A stretch of DNA of 64,000 nucleotides, from assembly GCF_016587375.1 (NCBI RefSeq), contig NZ_BNJG01000002.1, positions 2,480,001 to 2,544,000 on the forward strand. Direction: 5' to 3'. Every line of letters begins with the position of its first letter. Position 1 is the stretch's first letter. Source of the DNA: Ktedonobacter robiniae. Lineage in GTDB: Bacteria; Chloroflexota; Ktedonobacteria; Ktedonobacterales; Ktedonobacteraceae. The position numbers were made by a program, and so were the translations under genes. This document shows, in pieces, positions 61,001 through 64,000 of the stretch. The notes below the pieces were generated by a model. The model searched no databases, was not told where the DNA came from, and worked only from the letters and a program-made list of their open reading frames with translations.

Positions 61001-61085
61001 GCCCGCATAACAAGCCCGCTACTGGCGTACGCGGCTACTCTAGGTCAGTAGCCGCGTACGCCAGTAGCGGGCTTGTTATGCGGGC
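61001..61085. repeat. REP-like palindrome, GTACGCCAGTAGCG family, longest copy (39-bp arms)
   Basis: 61001-61039 and 61047-61085 are exact reverse complements over 39 bases around a 7-base loop. The right arm covers the last three codons and stop of the MFS gene (minus, stop 61076-61078). Core CCGCTACTGGCGTACGCGGC is identical to the 57193 element. Confidence 0.75.
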
Positions 61086-62275
61086 GAAGCTATATGTCTC
61101 GCCAAAATGCGCCAGAGGATAATCATCGCCAGAGTCAGGAGGATGATAAAGGGCATGAGGGTCCAGATGCCCACGGCCTGGGCCAGCAGGCCAGCTAGCC
61201 AGGGGAAGACGCCCAGGCCGATAATGCTGACGCTAATCAGGAGGCTGATTGCGCTTGCCGCCAGGTGGGCGGGAACCAACTTGGGCATGATGGCAACCGT
61301 GAGAGGGTAGAGCGGTGCCACACCCAGCCCCATAAGGCAGAAGGCCAGAGCCGCGCTAATGCCAGAGGGCACGAGCCAGGCCAGGAGCGAGCTGAGCACA
61401 ATACAGATCAGACAGATATAGACAAGAACAGTTGAGCTAATCCCCATGCGTTCGGCCTGGCGCTGTAAGAAGAAGCGTCCCAGCGTCAAACCCAGCCAGT
61501 AGCCACTCACGATCCAGCCCGCGATGAGCGGACTCTGAGCGCGCTCATTGAGCAGGAATGTGTAGCCCCAGCTGCCCGCGCAGGTTTCCACACCGACATA
61601 GACGAGCAGGAAGAGCGTCGCAATCCAGACCACAGGGAGTTTGAGCGTCGCGCCAAAAATGCCCTCTTTCCTGGCTGGCTCGTCTCTCTGAGTATCCTGG
61701 ATGTTCGCAGGCACGCTAAAGAGTGGACCCAGGCCGAGTGCCAGGGGCAGGCAGAGTACGACGAGGAAGAGGTACGCGATATTCCAGTCCCAGAGAAGCG
61801 TCAGGAGCGCGCTGACGAGCAGGGGACCAAGCAGTGATCCCACGCCGAAAAAGGCGTGCAGGTTGTTCAGGAGCGTCTCCTGCCTGGGTTGTGTACTGAT
61901 ATAGATATTAAAGCCTGTTTCGATGATGCCCGCGCCCAGGCCAATGCAGAGGCGAGCCGCGAAGAGCCAGAGAAATGGCAGGCGCAAACCAAAGCCCGCG
62001 AAACCGAGGATAAAGATGGCTGTCCCCATGAGCAAGAGCCAGCGTAGCCCAAACTTCTCAATGAGCAGACCACTACTTAAGGACGAGAGGAAATAGGCGA
62101 AGGGCGAGACGAGCAAGAGCAAGCCAATTGTGGCGTCTCCCACGTGATAGTACGCGCTCAGGCTGGGCAGAATGGGGCCGCTTACCCCGCTACTGATGCC
62201 CACAAGCATAAAACCAAAGAAAGATAACCAGATCGAGAAGCGCCGAGAGGAGGGTACGGATACAGCGTTTTGCAT
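61076..62275 (-). CDS. MFS transporter
   Basis: 399 residues with about 12 hydrophobic segments. FFGFMLVGISSGVSGPILPS at helix 1, GLLIEKFGLRWLLLMGTAIF as motif A-like loop, and GVETCAGSWGYTFLLNERAQ after the central loop. It resembles the FucP/YfkF/'Bypass of stop codon'-type MFS group with sugar or drug substrates; the exact substrate is unknown. The ribosome binding site is weak (AAAGAAAG). Its 3' end lies inside a REP palindrome. Confidence 0.88.
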   Translation of the reverse strand: MQNAVSVPSSRRFSIWLSFFGFMLVGISSGVSGPILPSLSAYYHVGDATIGLLLLVSPFAYFLSSLSSGLLIEKFGLRWLLLMGTAIFILGFAGFGLRLPFLWLFAARLCIGLGAGIIETGFNIYISTQPRQETLLNNLHAFFGVGSLLGPLLVSALLTLLWDWNIAYLFLVVLCLPLALGLGPLFSVPANIQDTQRDEPARKEGIFGATLKLPVVWIATLFLLVYVGVETCAGSWGYTFLLNERAQSPLIAGWIVSGYWLGLTLGRFFLQRQAERMGISSTVLVYICLICIVLSSLLAWLVPSGISAALAFCLMGLGVAPLYPLTVAIMPKLVPAHLAASAISLLISVSIIGLGVFPWLAGLLAQAVGIWTLMPFIILLTLAMIILWRILARHIASPA

Positions 62276-62314
62276 GCTAAAGCTTTCTTTTGATTGTAAT
62301 AAGAAATACCCTGG

Positions 62315-62950
62315 CTATGCGTTGGGCTGGAAGGAGTCGAGCACCGTATCGAAGAGGCCATCATACCCGCCTGAACCCTCGCATACCACAAGTTTATAGA
62401 GGCTGGCCTGGTCCTGCCCATAGGCGATATCGTAGTAGAGCGCCTTGCCATCCCTGGAGACCTGAACGCGCGTCGTCCACCAGGATATGTTATTGAACGT
62501 CTGCTGCTTGATGGCGCCAGGGCTGGCCGCCTGTTTAACCAGTGTATCCTCTTGCAGACTATTTTTCAATGAGTCGCTAATGGGCATTCCCGCAAGCTTC
62601 TCCGCGTCAATCGTCGTTTCCTGGTTGTTGGGGGCCGTGAGCAGCACAGTGGCGTCGCTCTCCTGTGTTTTGTTCCAGTTGGCGGGATAATTGAAGGCGA
62701 AATAGCTGTTGTGATAATTCTGCGTGCCGCCATCGGCCAGCGCCTTACCCTGAGGCGTTGGGGTCGGCGTGGGCGTGCTGTTAGTGGTTGGTGTAGGGGT
62801 TGGGCTGATTGTAGCACTTGTGGGTACCGGTGTGGGCCTTGGTGTGGCCGTGGCTGAGATATTATTATTCTCTTCACAGGCGACCAGCAGCAGGATAAGC
62901 AGGGAGAGAGCGAGGCCGAATAGAAGATGCAAAGGCAAAGCTTTTTTCAT
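62315..62950 (-). CDS. Predicted lipoprotein (PsbP-like outer domain)
   Basis: 211 residues from ATG 62950 (GGAG 9-10 bases upstream). Signal peptide with lipobox LLVAC (Cys25), a Thr/Pro linker (about 35-68), then a mixed alpha/beta domain: YFAFNYPANWNKTQESDATV, WWTTRVQVSRDGKALYYDIA and YDGLFDTVLDSFQPNA. The YPxxW and 'F..VLDSF' pattern resembles PsbP-like secreted domains. Attached to the outer membrane face; function unknown. Confidence 0.75.
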   Translation of the reverse strand: MKKALPLHLLFGLALSLLILLLVACEENNNISATATPRPTPVPTSATISPTPTPTTNSTPTPTPTPQGKALADGGTQNYHNSYFAFNYPANWNKTQESDATVLLTAPNNQETTIDAEKLAGMPISDSLKNSLQEDTLVKQAASPGAIKQQTFNNISWWTTRVQVSRDGKALYYDIAYGQDQASLYKLVVCEGSGGYDGLFDTVLDSFQPNA

Positions 62951-63093
62951 AGTGATCATACTCCGAAATTAGCTGATTCAGGATTTTGTATTGTTTGGTA
63001 GTAAGAGATGCCAGCTAAATAGAGTAACGCACGTGAATGCGACAAAAGCACGCCTAGATCGGCCATATACTAAGAGGTTTCAAAAAGAGCACA

Positions 63094-63122
63094 GCCCGAC
63101 GCGTGCTTCAGCAGCGTCGGGC
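63094..63122 (-). terminator. Hairpin after the YtkA-like gene (GACGC-type)
   Basis: GCCCGACGC and GCGTCGGGC pair perfectly, with TGCT/AGCA pairing inside. It lies 23 bases downstream of the stop at 63145 (minus). The sequence is related to the hairpins at 26246 and 41823. Confidence 0.55.
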
Positions 63123-63144
63123 CAACGGCCAATAAGCGACAGTT

Positions 63145-63816
63145 TTACCCGCGCAGGCTTTCGTCTGATCCGGTGCTAGCGGCGGGACGGCGGCGCAGCG
63201 CGACGACCGCTGTTCCCAAACCAATGAGTCCTATCAGAGCGCCCAGTGAGCCAACGAGGACGCCAGTATTCTTCGCGTCCTGAATCTGAGCTTGTAGATC
63301 GTTATTGCCTTGCTGGGATGTTGTGCCCTGGCTGGCGGGATAGGAAGCGATATGCTCCACTTCGCTGAAAGTATTGGGGCCACTGGTGAACTTCTCGTCG
63401 ATCTTCTGCCCATTGAGGGTCCCGGTGAAATGGAAGGTGTAATCGCCGGTCTTGGTCGGAATGAAATCGGCGGTATACTTGCCGGGCGCGCCATCGACCG
63501 GTGTCAGGGTAAGGGCCAGGGGGGCGGAGCCACCTGTACTTACCTCGGCCTTCAAGCTCTTATCCGCATCATTAAGCGGATTGGAGACGGGGCCATCATC
63601 GCCGCCACCCGCGATTTGGCAAGTCTTGCCATTACAGAGGGTTAGCGAGATTGCGTTCTGGGTATTCGCATAGGCTGGCTCGTTGAGAAAGCCCACGATA
63701 AAGGTGTAGTTGCCCACATGGCGTACCTCGTGTGCCGAGGCGGAAGACAGGGGAATAAGTGCCAGCAGGAGCGCTGCCAGCACACCCAGACTGCTTATAA
63801 TCAAGCGCTTGCGCAT
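63145..63816 (-). CDS. Secreted CopC/YtkA-like protein with C-terminal membrane anchor
   Basis: 223 residues. Signal peptide to about residue 28 (SSASAHE), an Ig-like domain about 30-150 with His-rich start (HEVRHVGNYTFIVGFLNEPA) and strands ALTLTPVDGAPGKYTADFIP and YTFHFTGTLNGQ, then a C-terminal membrane helix (GVLVGSLGALIGLIGLGTAV, 189-208) and basic tail RRRPAAS. It resembles YtkA/CopC-type proteins, often linked to copper or cytochrome oxidase, and membrane-anchored cell-surface proteins. AAAGGTAGC precedes the ATG. Confidence 0.75.
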   Translation of the reverse strand: MRKRLIISSLGVLAALLLALIPLSSASAHEVRHVGNYTFIVGFLNEPAYANTQNAISLTLCNGKTCQIAGGGDDGPVSNPLNDADKSLKAEVSTGGSAPLALTLTPVDGAPGKYTADFIPTKTGDYTFHFTGTLNGQKIDEKFTSGPNTFSEVEHIASYPASQGTTSQQGNNDLQAQIQDAKNTGVLVGSLGALIGLIGLGTAVVALRRRPAASTGSDESLRG

Positions 63817-64000
63817 AAAATGTAGCTACCTTTCACCGATCCACTCTTGCTATCTTGCCAACTGAATGGAAAGTATTATGCATCATTGGCGTAGAAAAAA
63901 CATGCCGAATGCACCATATAGTGTAGAAGAGCCGCTCGCTCCTGTCTATTAGGAGAAATCCCTATTTTTTAGTCAGATGACCTTACATGATTTATTGGAT

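Overview
The window looks like a chromosomal stretch of a Ktedonobacteria-type Chloroflexota (inference). It has roughly 50-55% GC by eye, many one-off regulators, STAND/TPR and WD40 proteins, secreted glycoside hydrolases with Thr/Pro linkers, F420-type LLM oxidoreductases, alternative start codons and very long perfect hairpins between genes. No rRNA, tRNA, CRISPR array, prophage or intact insertion sequence was seen. The content is accessory: small oxidoreductases, hydrolases, transporters and their regulators, with an unusual number of disrupted genes.

Layout. 1-7.2 kb: a VOC dioxygenase-like gene cut by the window edge, an HTH-NB-ARC-TPR STAND protein frameshifted near its C-terminus, a TetR, an HD-GYP protein, then remnants (TPR end, possible transposase piece, alpha/beta hydrolase). 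7.3-11.1 kb: a same-strand set of chloroperoxidase-like hydrolase, WrbA, UBP zinc finger, frameshifted VOC protein and carboxylesterase that resembles quinone/electrophile detoxification sets. 11.3-16 kb: GNAT, a TetR/cupin divergent pair with clear operators, MFS exporter, MBL hydrolase and Lrp regulator. 16-21 kb: truncated WD40 gene, then a MerR gene with an in-frame stop leading a PaoABC-like molybdenum aldehyde oxidoreductase operon. 21.4-26.3 kb: frameshifted SDR, P-loop kinase-like protein, methyltransferase, MFS. 26.5-28.9 kb: secreted GH30 with ricin-type repeats. 29-34.3 kb: two aldo/keto reductases and decayed ADH, DUF2255 and cupin genes next to a YqhC-like AraC regulator, then a beta-hydroxyacid dehydrogenase-like gene. 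34.3-41.8 kb: GNAT, SnoaL, Nudix, an unknown HEAT/membrane pair, class C serine hydrolase, VOC, AraC, AlkZ-like. 41.9-46.8 kb: D-Ala-D-Ala carboxypeptidase coupled to a membrane-anchored propeller, a Tat-lipoprotein WD40 gene, PadR and a small membrane protein. 46.9-55.8 kb: haloalkane dehalogenase, WYL regulator, monooxygenase/zinc-less ADH pair, BtrH-like protein, BmrR-like MerR, LLM oxidoreductase, GH18 chitinase. 55.9-64 kb: leuD fragment with an intact MBL hydrolase, two-gene chromate transporter, leuCD with a decayed MBL gene, MFS, lipoprotein and a CopC/YtkA-like secreted protein.

The most notable structures are: (a) a duplicated leuD-MBL module in which each copy has lost a different gene; (b) a family of GCGTACGCCAGTAGCGG palindromes at gene 3' ends, among more than a dozen other long near-perfect hairpins; (c) two regulators (MerR, TetR) whose promoters predict leaderless mRNAs; (d) a PadR gene with no ATG/GTG/TTG start inside a 24-bp palindrome; and (e) frameshifts or stops in at least seven otherwise well-conserved genes, which may be real decay or base-calling errors.
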